Source: Amycolatopsis nalaikhensis (GTDB lineage Bacteria; Actinomycetota; Actinomycetes; Mycobacteriales; Pseudonocardiaceae). Taken from it: a stretch of DNA of 64,000 nucleotides. The notes under the pieces are model-generated. The model was not told the DNA's origin, did no database searches, and saw nothing but the letters and a program-made list of their open reading frames with translations. Each line of letters opens with the position of its first letter. Position 1 is the first letter of the stretch. A program made the translations under genes and the position numbers. Shown here piece after piece: positions 23,323 to 30,696 of the stretch. The stretch spans positions 7,447,501-7,511,500 of the forward strand of contig NZ_CP127173.1 of the NCBI RefSeq assembly GCF_030264295.1, read 5' to 3'.

Positions 23323-24431
23323 CCCGCCGGCACGGTTCGCGCGGTCAGCCACCGCACCGCCGCCGCGGTGCCGCGCCCGGCGACGGCCCGCTGCTGCGCG
23401 GAGCCGGTGCCGTCCGCTCGCAGCGCCGCGACGATCGCCTGCACCTCGGTCAGGTCGCCGCTGTCCTCCAGCGCCGGGCGGACGTGCGCCAGCAGCGCCT
23501 CGACCAGCGACCACGCGGGCCGCCGCGTCTCGGCGACGGCGTCCACCAACGACCCGGTGACGCCGTGGCGCGCGGCCGCCCACACCGCCGCCGCGGCCAC
23601 CTGCGGCGACAGGGGAGCGGCTTCGCGGCCGTCGTCGAGGTCGGTCAGCGCCTGCCGGACGAGCGCCCGGCTCAGCAGGGCCTGCAGCACGGCGTGGTCG
23701 ACGGTCAACGCGGTGTCGGCGACGCGGAACTCGACCGTCGGGAACCGGCCGGACGGTCGGGCGAGCCAGAACGTCTGGTCCGGGTCGACGAGCGCGCCGC
23801 AGTCCACCAGCGTGTCGACCGCGCGCCGGTACTCGGCGTACCCGGCGAAGTGCGGTGCGACGCCCGAACCGGGGAAGCGGGACTGCAGGACCATCCGCCA
23901 GCTGTGGTAGCCCGTGTCGCGCCCGTGGTCGAACGGCGCGTTCGCGGACAGGGCGAGCAGCGTGGGCAGCCAGGGACCCAGGTGGTTGACGACGGCGACC
24001 GCGGTGTCGCGGTCGGCGACCCCGACGTGGACGTGGCACCCGCAGGCTTCGTAGTCGGCGACGACGGCGCCGTACGCGGCGTCGATGTCGGCGTAGCGGC
24101 CGGTGCCCGCCGGGGGCGGGTGGGCCGGGCCGGGCCCGATCGGCGTGCCGGTGGCCAGCAGCGCGCAGTCTTCGGCCGCCGCGGCACCGGCCAGCACGCG
24201 GCGGGCGGCCGCCAGCTGCAGGCGGAGCTCGCCGGCGGTGCCGCAGACGCCGCTGGCCGCCTCGATCTGGGTGAGCCGCAGCTCGCGGTGCACCCGGGCA
24301 CCGTCGGGCAGCGGGCCGTGGTGGCGGTGGCGGGCGAGGACCGGCTCGGCGCACGGCGACGCGTGACCGGTGCGGGGGTTCACGAGGAGGAACTCCTCTT
24401 CGACACCCATCGTGGGCGGGCCGTCGGCCAT
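23298..24431 (-). CDS. YbdK-type carboxylate-amine ligase (GCS2), copy 1
   Basis: A 377-residue member of the glutamate-cysteine ligase type 2 family, which makes a gamma-glutamyl-type amide bond with ATP. The signature TMGVEEEFLLV is at residues 7-17, then GCHVHVGVADRD (metal/nucleotide site) and FPTVEFRVADTAL. In actinomycetes mycothiol replaces glutathione, so these proteins probably make other amides (ergothioneine-type or unknown) under stress. ATG 24431 follows an AAGGAG site; a stress-type promoter is at 24466-24490. A paralogue lies 0.5 kb away on the same strand with the STAS gene between them on the other strand. Confidence 0.87.
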   Translation of the reverse strand: MADGPPTMGVEEEFLLVNPRTGHASPCAEPVLARHRHHGPLPDGARVHRELRLTQIEAASGVCGTAGELRLQLAAARRVLAGAAAAEDCALLATGTPIGPGPAHPPPAGTGRYADIDAAYGAVVADYEACGCHVHVGVADRDTAVAVVNHLGPWLPTLLALSANAPFDHGRDTGYHSWRMVLQSRFPGSGVAPHFAGYAEYRRAVDTLVDCGALVDPDQTFWLARPSGRFPTVEFRVADTALTVDHAVLQALLSRALVRQALTDLDDGREAAPLSPQVAAAAVWAAARHGVTGSLVDAVAETRRPAWSLVEALLAHVRPALEDSGDLTEVQAIVAALRADGTGSAQQRAVAGRGTAAAVRWLTARTVPAGHGTRLTG

Positions 24432-24465
24432 GGTGGAGCTCCTTCCGGGCGGGCGCGGGGCGGGG

Positions 24466-24490
24466 TTACCCGCTCCGGCCGCCGAAATGC
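24466..24490 (-). promoter_or_regulatory. Sigma-B/F-type promoter for YbdK copy 1
   Basis: Minus strand GCAT (24490-24487), 15-bp spacer, GGGTAA (24471-24466); start codon 34 bp downstream. Confidence 0.65.
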
Positions 24491-24506
24491 GCCGGCACCG
24501 GGGTGT

Positions 24507-24533
24507 GTTTCGCGGCGGAGCGCCGCGGGGTAC
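24507..24533 (+). promoter_or_regulatory. Sigma-B/F-type promoter for STAS gene
   Basis: GTTT at 24507-24510, 17-bp spacer, GGGTAC at 24528-24533, ATG 9 bp later (leaderless prediction). Confidence 0.7.
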
Positions 24534-24542
24534 CTCGAACCC

Positions 24543-24947
24543 ATGACGACTTATGAACAGCCGGGCGAGGCGGGCGTCGATCCGTCGTCGGCGCACCGGC
24601 TTCCTTCGCCGCGCGCCCCCTCCGACGGACTGTTCCGCAGCCAGGTTCGCTGGCGCAGCTCCGACGCCGTCGTGGTCGAGGTGTCCGGGGAGCTCGACGC
24701 CTGCACCGCGGCGCGGCTGGAAGAAACGTTGTGCGAGCACGTCCGGGCCCGGCCGGGGGCCCTGCGCGTGGACTTGGGCGAGGTCGCCTTCCTCGGCACC
24801 GCGGGCATCCAGGCCCTGGTGCGCGCCCACCTGCTGGCGGAGGAGAACGGCGTCCACCTCGTCGTCGACCCCGGCACGTCCCGGGCGGCGACCCGGGCCC
24901 TTTCCCTGCTCGACCGGATCGGTATCGAGCCGCTGAAACTCTCTTAG
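24543..24947 (+). CDS. STAS domain protein (anti-sigma factor antagonist type)
   Basis: A 134-residue protein: a disordered, proline-rich N-terminal stretch of about 30 residues, then a STAS domain (VVEVSGELDACTAARLEETL ... VDLGEVAFLGTAGIQALVRA). The position of the phosphorylated serine in RsbV-type proteins is threonine here (GTAG), which could still be phosphorylated. Such proteins free stress sigma factors from anti-sigma kinases. A stress-type promoter in front of a STAS antagonist suggests positive feedback on the same regulon, which is an inference. Its 3' end overlaps the convergent YbdK copy 2 by 4 bp. Confidence 0.83.
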   Translation: MTTYEQPGEAGVDPSSAHRLPSPRAPSDGLFRSQVRWRSSDAVVVEVSGELDACTAARLEETLCEHVRARPGALRVDLGEVAFLGTAGIQALVRAHLLAEENGVHLVVDPGTSRAATRALSLLDRIGIEPLKLS

Positions 24948-26041
24948 CTTCCTTCGGCCAGCAGGTCGACGACGTCGGTGGCGCGGTCGCGTTCGGCGAA
25001 GCTCCGGCGTTGCCGGTCGGCGCCACCGCCTTCCGCGGCCAGACGGGTGATCCCCTCTTTGGCGAAGTCCAGGTCTCCTGCCGCCTCCAGTGCGGGAGCG
25101 GTCAGCGCGAGCAGGTCGCCGAGCACGGTCTTGGCCGGTTCCAGGTCCCCGCTCACCGGGTGCGGGCAGCAGCCGGTGGCCCCCTCGCGGGACGCCCGCC
25201 ACAGCTGGGCCCGCAGCACCTCGTTCGGCAGGTCCGGCGGCGGGCCGTCGTCGGCCAGCGCGGTCGCGACCAGACCGCGGGCCAGCACCGCCAGCAGCAC
25301 GGCTTCCTCCGGGGTCGCGGCGACGTCGCCGACGCGGAACTCGAGCGTCGGCTGCTTCTCCGAGAGCCGGACGTCCCAGTAGATCATCCCGCGGTCCAGG
25401 ATGGACCCGGCGCGCAGCCAGGCGTCGACGATGCTCTCGTACTCGTCGAGCGAGGCGAACCGCGGCGGCGGTCCCGCCGACGGCCACCGGCTCCACTGCT
25501 GGTAGCGCCAGCTGCAGTAACCGGTGTCGTAACCGCCGGAGATGGCCGAGTTCGCCGTCACCGTGAGCAGCGCGGGCAGCCACGGCCGGACGCGGCCGAT
25601 CACCCGGATCCCGCTTTCCTTGTCCGGGATGGCGACGTGCACGTGGCAGCCGCAGGTGAGCGAAGTCCGCGCGGTCGCGCCGAAGTGCTCGGCCATCCGC
25701 TCGTAGCGCGGGTTCGGCGTGATGCTCGGCGGATCCTCTTCGGACAGTGGCGGGCTGGCGGCGGGCAGCAACCGGACCCCGCGCCGCCGCGCGGCCGCGG
25801 ACAGGTCGTGGCGCATCCCGCGCAGCTGGCGGAGGGCTTCGCCGTGGGTGCGGCAGATGTCGCTGGCGGCCTCGGCCTGCGACCGGGTGAGCTCGTGCTG
25901 CAGGTCGCCGTGCTCGTCGACGGCCGCCTCCGCGGCGTCGACGACGTCGTCGCCCGCCTGGGACAGATGGCCACGGCGGTCGACGACGAAGAACTCCTCT
26001 TCGATGCCGAAGGTCAGCACATCGCCGCTCTGGTCGGTCAC
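24944..26041 (-). CDS. YbdK-type carboxylate-amine ligase (GCS2), copy 2
   Basis: A 365-residue glutamate-cysteine ligase type 2 paralogue: LTFGIEEEFFVVD at residues 9-21, CGCHVHVAIPDKESG, GYCSWRYQQW and PTLEFRVGDVAAT. It differs enough from copy 1 (SISPNPRYERMAEHFG-like insert, TGYCSWRYQQW for TGYHSWRMVLQ) that different substrates are likely. The start is GTG 26041, placed by an AGGAG site and by the strong stress-type promoter at 26075-26100. Divergent from the hypothetical-hemerythrin pair. Confidence 0.86.
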   Translation of the reverse strand: MTDQSGDVLTFGIEEEFFVVDRRGHLSQAGDDVVDAAEAAVDEHGDLQHELTRSQAEAASDICRTHGEALRQLRGMRHDLSAAARRRGVRLLPAASPPLSEEDPPSITPNPRYERMAEHFGATARTSLTCGCHVHVAIPDKESGIRVIGRVRPWLPALLTVTANSAISGGYDTGYCSWRYQQWSRWPSAGPPPRFASLDEYESIVDAWLRAGSILDRGMIYWDVRLSEKQPTLEFRVGDVAATPEEAVLLAVLARGLVATALADDGPPPDLPNEVLRAQLWRASREGATGCCPHPVSGDLEPAKTVLGDLLALTAPALEAAGDLDFAKEGITRLAAEGGGADRQRRSFAERDRATDVVDLLAEGS

Positions 26042-26074
26042 CGGTGGTCTCCTGCGGGTCGGGGAGACCGTGGA

Positions 26075-26100
26075 ATACCCGCGCGGCGTATCGGGCAAAC
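26075..26100 (-). promoter_or_regulatory. Sigma-B/F-type promoter for YbdK copy 2
   Basis: Minus strand GTTT (26100-26097), 16-bp spacer, GGGTAT (26080-26075); a full consensus match, 33 bp before the GTG. Confidence 0.8.
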
Positions 26101-26103
26101 CGC

Positions 26104-26128
26104 GTTTTCCGCGCTCCGGAGGGGGTAA
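26104..26128 (+). promoter_or_regulatory. Sigma-B/F-type promoter for hypothetical-hemerythrin unit
   Basis: GTTT at 26104-26107, 15-bp spacer, GGGTAA at 26123-26128, ATG 10 bp downstream. Back-to-back with the YbdK copy 2 promoter. Confidence 0.8.
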
Positions 26129-26138
26129 TCGGCCCGAC

Positions 26139-26507
26139 ATGAACCCGCGGACCACCACCTCGCCTTCGCTGCTGGCAGCCGACGCCGGCGCCACCGTGCG
26201 CCGGCTGGCCCGCTGCGTCGGCGACGGCGAGCTCGACTCCCCGGCCGAGATGTACCAGGTGCTCGGTGCCCTGCGCCTGCTGGCCGACGACCTGACCCAC
26301 CTGCTGCCCGCCCTGCAGGGGCGGCTGGAGGACGGGCTGTTGTCCGGTCAGGTCGTCCGCCAGGCGGGTGGTGACTCGGTGGCCGCGGCGTGGGACTCGG
26401 TGGGGGAGGTCGGCCGCGCGCTCGCGCACGCCAGGACCGTGGCTCTGCTGATGACGAAGGAACTGCAAAACTCCCAGGTCGCCCTGCGAGGCCTGGCCGC
26501 ACCGTGA
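26139..26507 (+). CDS. Hypothetical helical protein upstream of hemerythrin
   Basis: A 122-residue protein with no family I can name. It is predicted to be mostly helical (AGATVRRLARCVGDGEL, LRLLADDLTHLLPALQGRL, GEVGRALAHARTVALLMTKE), soluble, without signal peptide. The ATG at 26139 is set by the promoter 10 bp upstream. It precedes the hemerythrin gene by 8 bp and should be co-expressed, so a role with that protein is plausible. Confidence 0.7.
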   Translation: MNPRTTTSPSLLAADAGATVRRLARCVGDGELDSPAEMYQVLGALRLLADDLTHLLPALQGRLEDGLLSGQVVRQAGGDSVAAAWDSVGEVGRALAHARTVALLMTKELQNSQVALRGLAAP

Positions 26508-26515
26508 GGAAACCG

Positions 26516-26995
26516 ATGTCGACCGACGCGATCGTGCTGCTCAAGAACGACCACAAGACCGTGGAGAAGCTGTTCAAGGAGTTCGAAAAAGCCGACGACG
26601 AGGCGTACGACGAGAAGCGCCGGATCGCCGACTCGATCATCGAGGAACTGACTGTCCACGCCTACATCGAGGAGGAGATCTTCTACCCGGCGGCGCGCGA
26701 AGCCGTGCCGGAGACGAAGGACCACGTCCTGGAAAGCGTGGAGGAGCACCACGTCGTGGTGTGGATGCTCTCCGAGCTGGTCGGCATGGACCCGAAGGAC
26801 GAGACATTCGACGCGAAGGTCACGGTGCTCACCGAGAACGTCCGCCACCACGTCGAGGAAGAAGAGGACGAGTGGTTCCCGGAGGTCCGCTCGGCGATGG
26901 GCCGCAAGCGGCTGCAGGAACTGGGGCAGCGGATGATCGACGCCCGCCCGGACGCGCCGAAGAACCCCCTGGAGCTGAAGAGCGCACACGCCTGA
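26516..26995 (+). CDS. Hemerythrin domain-containing protein
   Basis: A 159-residue HHE-type cation-binding protein. Iron ligands can be matched as H in KNDHKTVEKLF, H and E in HAYIEEEIFYPAA, H in EEHHVVVW, and H/E in VRHHVEEEEDEWFPEV. Hemerythrin-like proteins bind O2, NO or peroxide at a di-iron site and are known sigma-F/B targets in actinobacteria. ATG 26516 follows GAGGAAACCG, 8 bp after the upstream stop. The tail is rich in Pro/Lys. Confidence 0.9.
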   Translation: MSTDAIVLLKNDHKTVEKLFKEFEKADDEAYDEKRRIADSIIEELTVHAYIEEEIFYPAAREAVPETKDHVLESVEEHHVVVWMLSELVGMDPKDETFDAKVTVLTENVRHHVEEEEDEWFPEVRSAMGRKRLQELGQRMIDARPDAPKNPLELKSAHA

Positions 26996-26998
26996 TCG

Positions 26999-27607
26999 TC
27001 AGCTCGGTGGCACGCCGGGCAGTGGTTCGGCGTCCGTCGCGCGGAGGCCGGCCAAGACCACCGCCACGACGCGGTCGCGGCCGCCCTCCCCGGCGTCCAG
27101 GCCCAGGCACCGCGTCGACATCCCCGCCGCCGCGCCCGCCAGGAACGGGACGTCCTGCCACGCGACGTCCGCCCGGATCGCCCCCGCTTCCTGGGCCCGC
27201 TCGGTAACCCGCCGGATGTGCGCGCGCAGTTCTCCGAAGGCGGCTGCCACCTCGTCGTCGCGGCCGGCCGAGGGCGACTCGGCCGCCAGCGCGTCGGACA
27301 ACCCCTTGTTCGCGGACTGCGCCGCGGCAAGCGCGCGCACCAAGTCCGCGAAACCGGTCAGCGGATCGGGATGCTCCGCGGCCGCCTCGGCCTCGGTCAC
27401 GAGTTCCCCGACCACCTCCAGGAGGATCGTCTCCAGCAAGGCGTGGCGGGACGGAAACCGCCGGTAGAGCGTCGCCGGACCGACACCGGCCCGTTTGACG
27501 ATCTCGTTGGTCGACACACTCAGCCCGAACTCGGCGATCGCCGACCGTGCCGCGGTGACCACCAGTTCCACGCTGCGCCGCGCGTCCGCGCGCATTTCCC
27601 CGCTCAT
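26999..27607 (-). CDS. TetR/AcrR family regulator
   Basis: A 202-residue one-component repressor. The N-terminal helix-turn-helix is in the first 60 residues (SIAEFGLSVSTNEIVKRAGV, then GPATLYRRFPSRHALLE) and the C-terminal ligand domain is helical. It is divergent from an SDR gene; the 93-bp gap holds GGAGAG-TTG-CTCTCC (27630-27644) and a related GGAGAC...GCTCTCC (27658-27678), the likely operators for self-control and control of the SDR. Ligand unknown. Confidence 0.87.
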   Translation of the reverse strand: MSGEMRADARRSVELVVTAARSAIAEFGLSVSTNEIVKRAGVGPATLYRRFPSRHALLETILLEVVGELVTEAEAAAEHPDPLTGFADLVRALAAAQSANKGLSDALAAESPSAGRDDEVAAAFGELRAHIRRVTERAQEAGAIRADVAWQDVPFLAGAAAGMSTRCLGLDAGEGGRDRVVAVVLAGLRATDAEPLPGVPPS

Positions 27608-27629
27608 GGCCCGAGCTTAACATCACACC

Positions 27630-27678
27630 GGAGAGTTGCTCTCCGTCTGCTATGAATGGAGACGGATATAAGCTCTCC
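27630..27678. promoter_or_regulatory. Candidate TetR operators in divergent gap
   Basis: A perfect 6-3-6 palindrome GGAGAGTTGCTCTCC (27630-27644) and a looser copy, GGAGAC then GCTCTCC (27658-27678). They share the CTCTCCG half-site and lie between a TetR gene and its divergent SDR. Confidence 0.6.
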
Positions 27679-27700
27679 GTTTCGTAAAGGCAGGATTTCC

Positions 27701-28439
27701 ATGAGTGTTCTCACCGGCCGGACGGCCCTGATCACCGGCGGCAGCGAAGGCATCGGCTTCGCGATCGCCGACGCCTTCGCCCGTGCGGGCGCCGACCTCG
27801 TCCTGGTCGCCCGCGACGCCGGGAAGCTGGCGGCCGCCGCCACCGGGCTGCGGCGGCACGGCGTCGAGGTGTCGACCGTGGCCGCCGACCTCGCCGATCC
27901 CGGCGCCGTCGCCGGTCACCTCGGGCACCTGCGCGCGGACATCCTGGTCAACAACGCCGGCGTCACCCACCTCAAGACGCTGGCGGACACCACCGACGCC
28001 GACTTCGACGCGATGGTCCGGGTCAACCTCGGCGTGCCGTTCCAGCTGACCCGGCTGCTGTTGCCCAGCCTGACCGCGGCCGGCGGTTCCGTGGTCAACA
28101 TCTCGAGCTACTGGGGCCGGAAGATGGTCGAGGGCCGGCCCGCGTCGATGTACTCGGCGACACGGGGTGCTCTCGACGCGTTCACGAAGGCCTTGGCCAG
28201 CGAACTCGGCCCGGCGGGGGTGCGCGTGAACGCGATCGTCCCCGGGTCGGTGCGCACCCCGGCCTTCGAGCACCGGCGAGCGCACGGATTACGAGGAGTA
28301 CGTCCGGCGCGCTTACCCGATGGCCCGGATCGGCCGGCCGGAAGACGTCGCCGCGGCCGCGCTCTACCTGGCGTCCCCGGAGAATTCGTGGGTGACGGGC
28401 ACGGTCCTGACCGTCGACGGGGGCTTCACCGTCCGCTGA
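27701..28439 (+). CDS. Short-chain dehydrogenase/reductase, frameshifted
   Basis: A classical SDR: TGGSEGIG nucleotide loop near residue 11, VNNAGVTH, ISSYWG with catalytic serine, and YSATRGAL where the usual Y-x3-K lysine is arginine. The reading frame breaks at about 28271-28276 (in CACCGGCGAG), where one extra base would account for it. The second frame continues the family C-terminus (ERTDYEEYVRRAYPMARIGR ... TVDGGFTVR) to the TGA at 28437-28439. Corrected length is about 245 residues. Divergent from the TetR gene that probably represses it. The Arg in the active site is unusual and separate from the frameshift. Confidence 0.78.
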
Positions 28440-28454
28440 CGGACCACGGGCGGT

Positions 28455-29081
28455 TCAGCTCGCCGGGAATTCGGTGACGCCGAGGGCGAAGTCCCAGTGG
28501 CCGACCCCGTTGCGGGCGAGGCCCATCGTGAGCACGCCCGCGCCTTCCAGCCAGTGCGCCATTTTCAGGCCGCCGACGTCCAGCGGGCGCAGTCCGAGGT
28601 TCGTGACGAAGTCCGCCACCGCCGCCTTGGCCGGTGCGTCGTCGCCCGCGATGAAGACGGTGGCGCGGCCCTTCTCCAGGACGTGCCGGAAGACGGTGTT
28701 GAAGGCCTTCACCACGCTGGCGCCGGCCGGGGCGACCTTGGCGGCTTCCTGCGCGATCGAGGTCTGCTCGCGGTGGGCCAGTCCGTCGGATGTGGTGTTG
28801 AAGGGGTTGCTGATGTCGACGATGACCTTGCCCGCGAGTGCGGTTCCGTACTCGGCGACGGCCGGGACGACACTGTCGTACAACAGGGCCGTGATGACGA
28901 TGTCCCCGGCCGGGACGGTGCCCCACTTTCCCGCCGTCGCACCGCCGCCCAGCGCTTTGGCCAGAGCGTCGGCCTTGGCCTGATCGCGCCCCATGACCTC
29001 GACGGCGGTGCCGCCCGCCACCGCGAGCGTGCCGATCGTGCGGGCCATGTTCCCCGTGCCGATGAGGGTGATGCCGCTCAT
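28455..29081 (-). CDS. F420-dependent NADP oxidoreductase-like protein
   Basis: A 208-residue single-Rossmann protein (ITLIGTGNMARTIGTLAVAGG at the N-terminus, DISNPFNTTSDGL, VVKAFNTVF). This resembles NADPH:F420 reductases and related NADP-binding oxidoreductases. It may shuttle hydride between F420 or a small substrate and NADP. It sits 28 bp after an SDR on the same strand. The pair is controlled by the divergent TetR at 29962, judging by position. Confidence 0.83.
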   Translation of the reverse strand: MSGITLIGTGNMARTIGTLAVAGGTAVEVMGRDQAKADALAKALGGGATAGKWGTVPAGDIVITALLYDSVVPAVAEYGTALAGKVIVDISNPFNTTSDGLAHREQTSIAQEAAKVAPAGASVVKAFNTVFRHVLEKGRATVFIAGDDAPAKAAVADFVTNLGLRPLDVGGLKMAHWLEGAGVLTMGLARNGVGHWDFALGVTEFPAS

Positions 29082-29109
29082 GAACTGTGCTCTCTTCCTG
29101 GCTTGTGGA

Positions 29110-29844
29110 TCAGATCGCGGTGGTGCCGCCGTCGGCGACCAGTTCCAGGCCGTTGACGTAGCTGGAGTCGGCGGAGGCGAGGAACAGCGCGACGGCGGCG
29201 ATCTCCTCGGGGCGGCCCATCTTTCCCCGCGGGATCAGGGATTCGAACGCGGCCTTGGTCGCCTCGTCGAACAGTTCTTCCTGCTTGGCCGTGGCGACCT
29301 GGCCCGGGGTCAGGACGTTCACCCGGATCTTGCGATCCTTGAGCTCGTCGAGCCACACGCGGGCCCAGGCCTGCTGCACGGCCTTGCTTCCGGCGTACAG
29401 GCTCCAGCCGGGGAAGGCCCCGAGTGAGGCGTTCGAGCCGGTCATGAAGACCGAGGCGCCGTCGTTGAGCAACGGCAGGGCCTTCTGCACGGTGAACAGG
29501 GTGCCGCGCGCATTGAGCGAGAACGCGCGGTCGAACTGTTCCTCGGTGATCTCGCCGAGGACGGCGGGTTCGCCCATCCCGGCGCTGGCCCACAGCACGT
29601 CGATCGAGCCCTTCTCCCGCCTGACGGTGTCGTAAAGGCGGTCGAGGTCGGCCGGTTCGGCCGCGTCGCCCTGTATGGCGGTCACGTTGCGGCCGATCAG
29701 CTTGACGGCGTCGTCCAGCGCGTCCTGCCGCCGGGCCTGGATGAAGACGTGCGCTCCCTCTTCCACGAACAGCTTCGCGCCCGCCAGCGCCATGCCGGTC
29801 GATCCGCCCGTGATCACCGCTACCTTGCCGGCGAGTTTTCCCAC
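29110..29844 (-). CDS. Short-chain dehydrogenase/reductase
   Basis: A 244-residue classical SDR: TGGSTGMAL loop at about residues 12-20, WASAGMGEP in place of NNAG, MTGSNASLG, and catalytic YAGSK. GTG 29844 is chosen because AAGGAG lies 5 bases before it; a longer form from 29862 lacks a good ribosome site. It is first gene of a two-gene unit with the F420-type reductase. The divergent gap to the TetR gene contains two ACAGGTYGGT direct repeats. Confidence 0.86.
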   Translation of the reverse strand: MGKLAGKVAVITGGSTGMALAGAKLFVEEGAHVFIQARRQDALDDAVKLIGRNVTAIQGDAAEPADLDRLYDTVRREKGSIDVLWASAGMGEPAVLGEITEEQFDRAFSLNARGTLFTVQKALPLLNDGASVFMTGSNASLGAFPGWSLYAGSKAVQQAWARVWLDELKDRKIRVNVLTPGQVATAKQEELFDEATKAAFESLIPRGKMGRPEEIAAVALFLASADSSYVNGLELVADGGTTAI

Positions 29845-29961
29845 GATCACTCCTTGACGCACGATTAGGTAAACAGGTTGGTGTGCTTAACGTAGCCGAC
29901 GCCCGACGGGAAGCGCAAGCTATGTACACAGGTCGGTACCGAGCTGGGCTATGCTCGAGGG

Positions 29962-30579
29962 ATGACGGAGTTGGAGAAGGGCCCCTCGGGTCAGCGCCGC
30001 GGCCGGGGCGCCCGCGAGCGCATCCTCAGCGCGTCACAGCAGCTGTTCCGCGACCAGGGCATCAACCGCACGGGCATCGATCAGCTCTGCGCCGTGGCCC
30101 AGGTGTCCAAGCGCACGGCCTACCAGCACTTCGCCAGCAAGGACGAACTCGTCGCCGAATACCTGCGCCGATTCGACCCCGGCGTCATGCCCGAAGTGTT
30201 CGACCGCACCGACCTCACGCCCCGCGAACGGCTCCTCGCCGCCTTCGACATCCCCGCGTCGACGCCTCTGTGCCCCTACATCGGGGCAGCGGTCGAACTC
30301 CACGACCCCCAGCACCCGGCATCCCAGTACGCACGCGACTACAAGAAGGCCATCGCCGCGCGGCTCACCGAAACCGCCCGCGAAGCCGGCGCCACCGACC
30401 CCGAGCAACTCGGCGAACAGCTGGCGCTGCTCATCGACGGCGCCTCGGCGCGGACCCGCGTCGTCGACAGCGATTCCTTTCCGACCGCTGCCGCCATCGC
30501 CGCCGTCCTCATCGACAACGCCATCCCCGCGTCATCTTCCCGGCGGTCCGGCGATGACCGCGGAACTGCGGCCGGATGA
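29962..30579 (+). CDS. TetR/AcrR family regulator
   Basis: A 205-residue repressor: ERILSASQQLFRDQGINRTG with HTH IDQLCAVAQVSKRTAYQHFA, then a helical ligand domain. Divergent from the SDR/F420-reductase unit. Two copies of ACAGGTYGGT (about 29872-29883 and 29926-29937) in the gap are candidate binding sites. Similar TetR-SDR arrangements respond to quinones or other electrophiles, but no ligand is indicated here. Confidence 0.87.
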   Translation: MTELEKGPSGQRRGRGARERILSASQQLFRDQGINRTGIDQLCAVAQVSKRTAYQHFASKDELVAEYLRRFDPGVMPEVFDRTDLTPRERLLAAFDIPASTPLCPYIGAAVELHDPQHPASQYARDYKKAIAARLTETAREAGATDPEQLGEQLALLIDGASARTRVVDSDSFPTAAAIAAVLIDNAIPASSSRRSGDDRGTAAG

Positions 30580-30696
30580 CGGCGCCGGGTTCGGCGATTC
30601 GGGAGCGGTAGCGGGACGCGACGCGGACTCCGCGCCCCGGGTCCCTTGGCGGCCTTGGTACCGGTCGTCGCGCAGCCGGGATCTCCGCCTTCGTCG

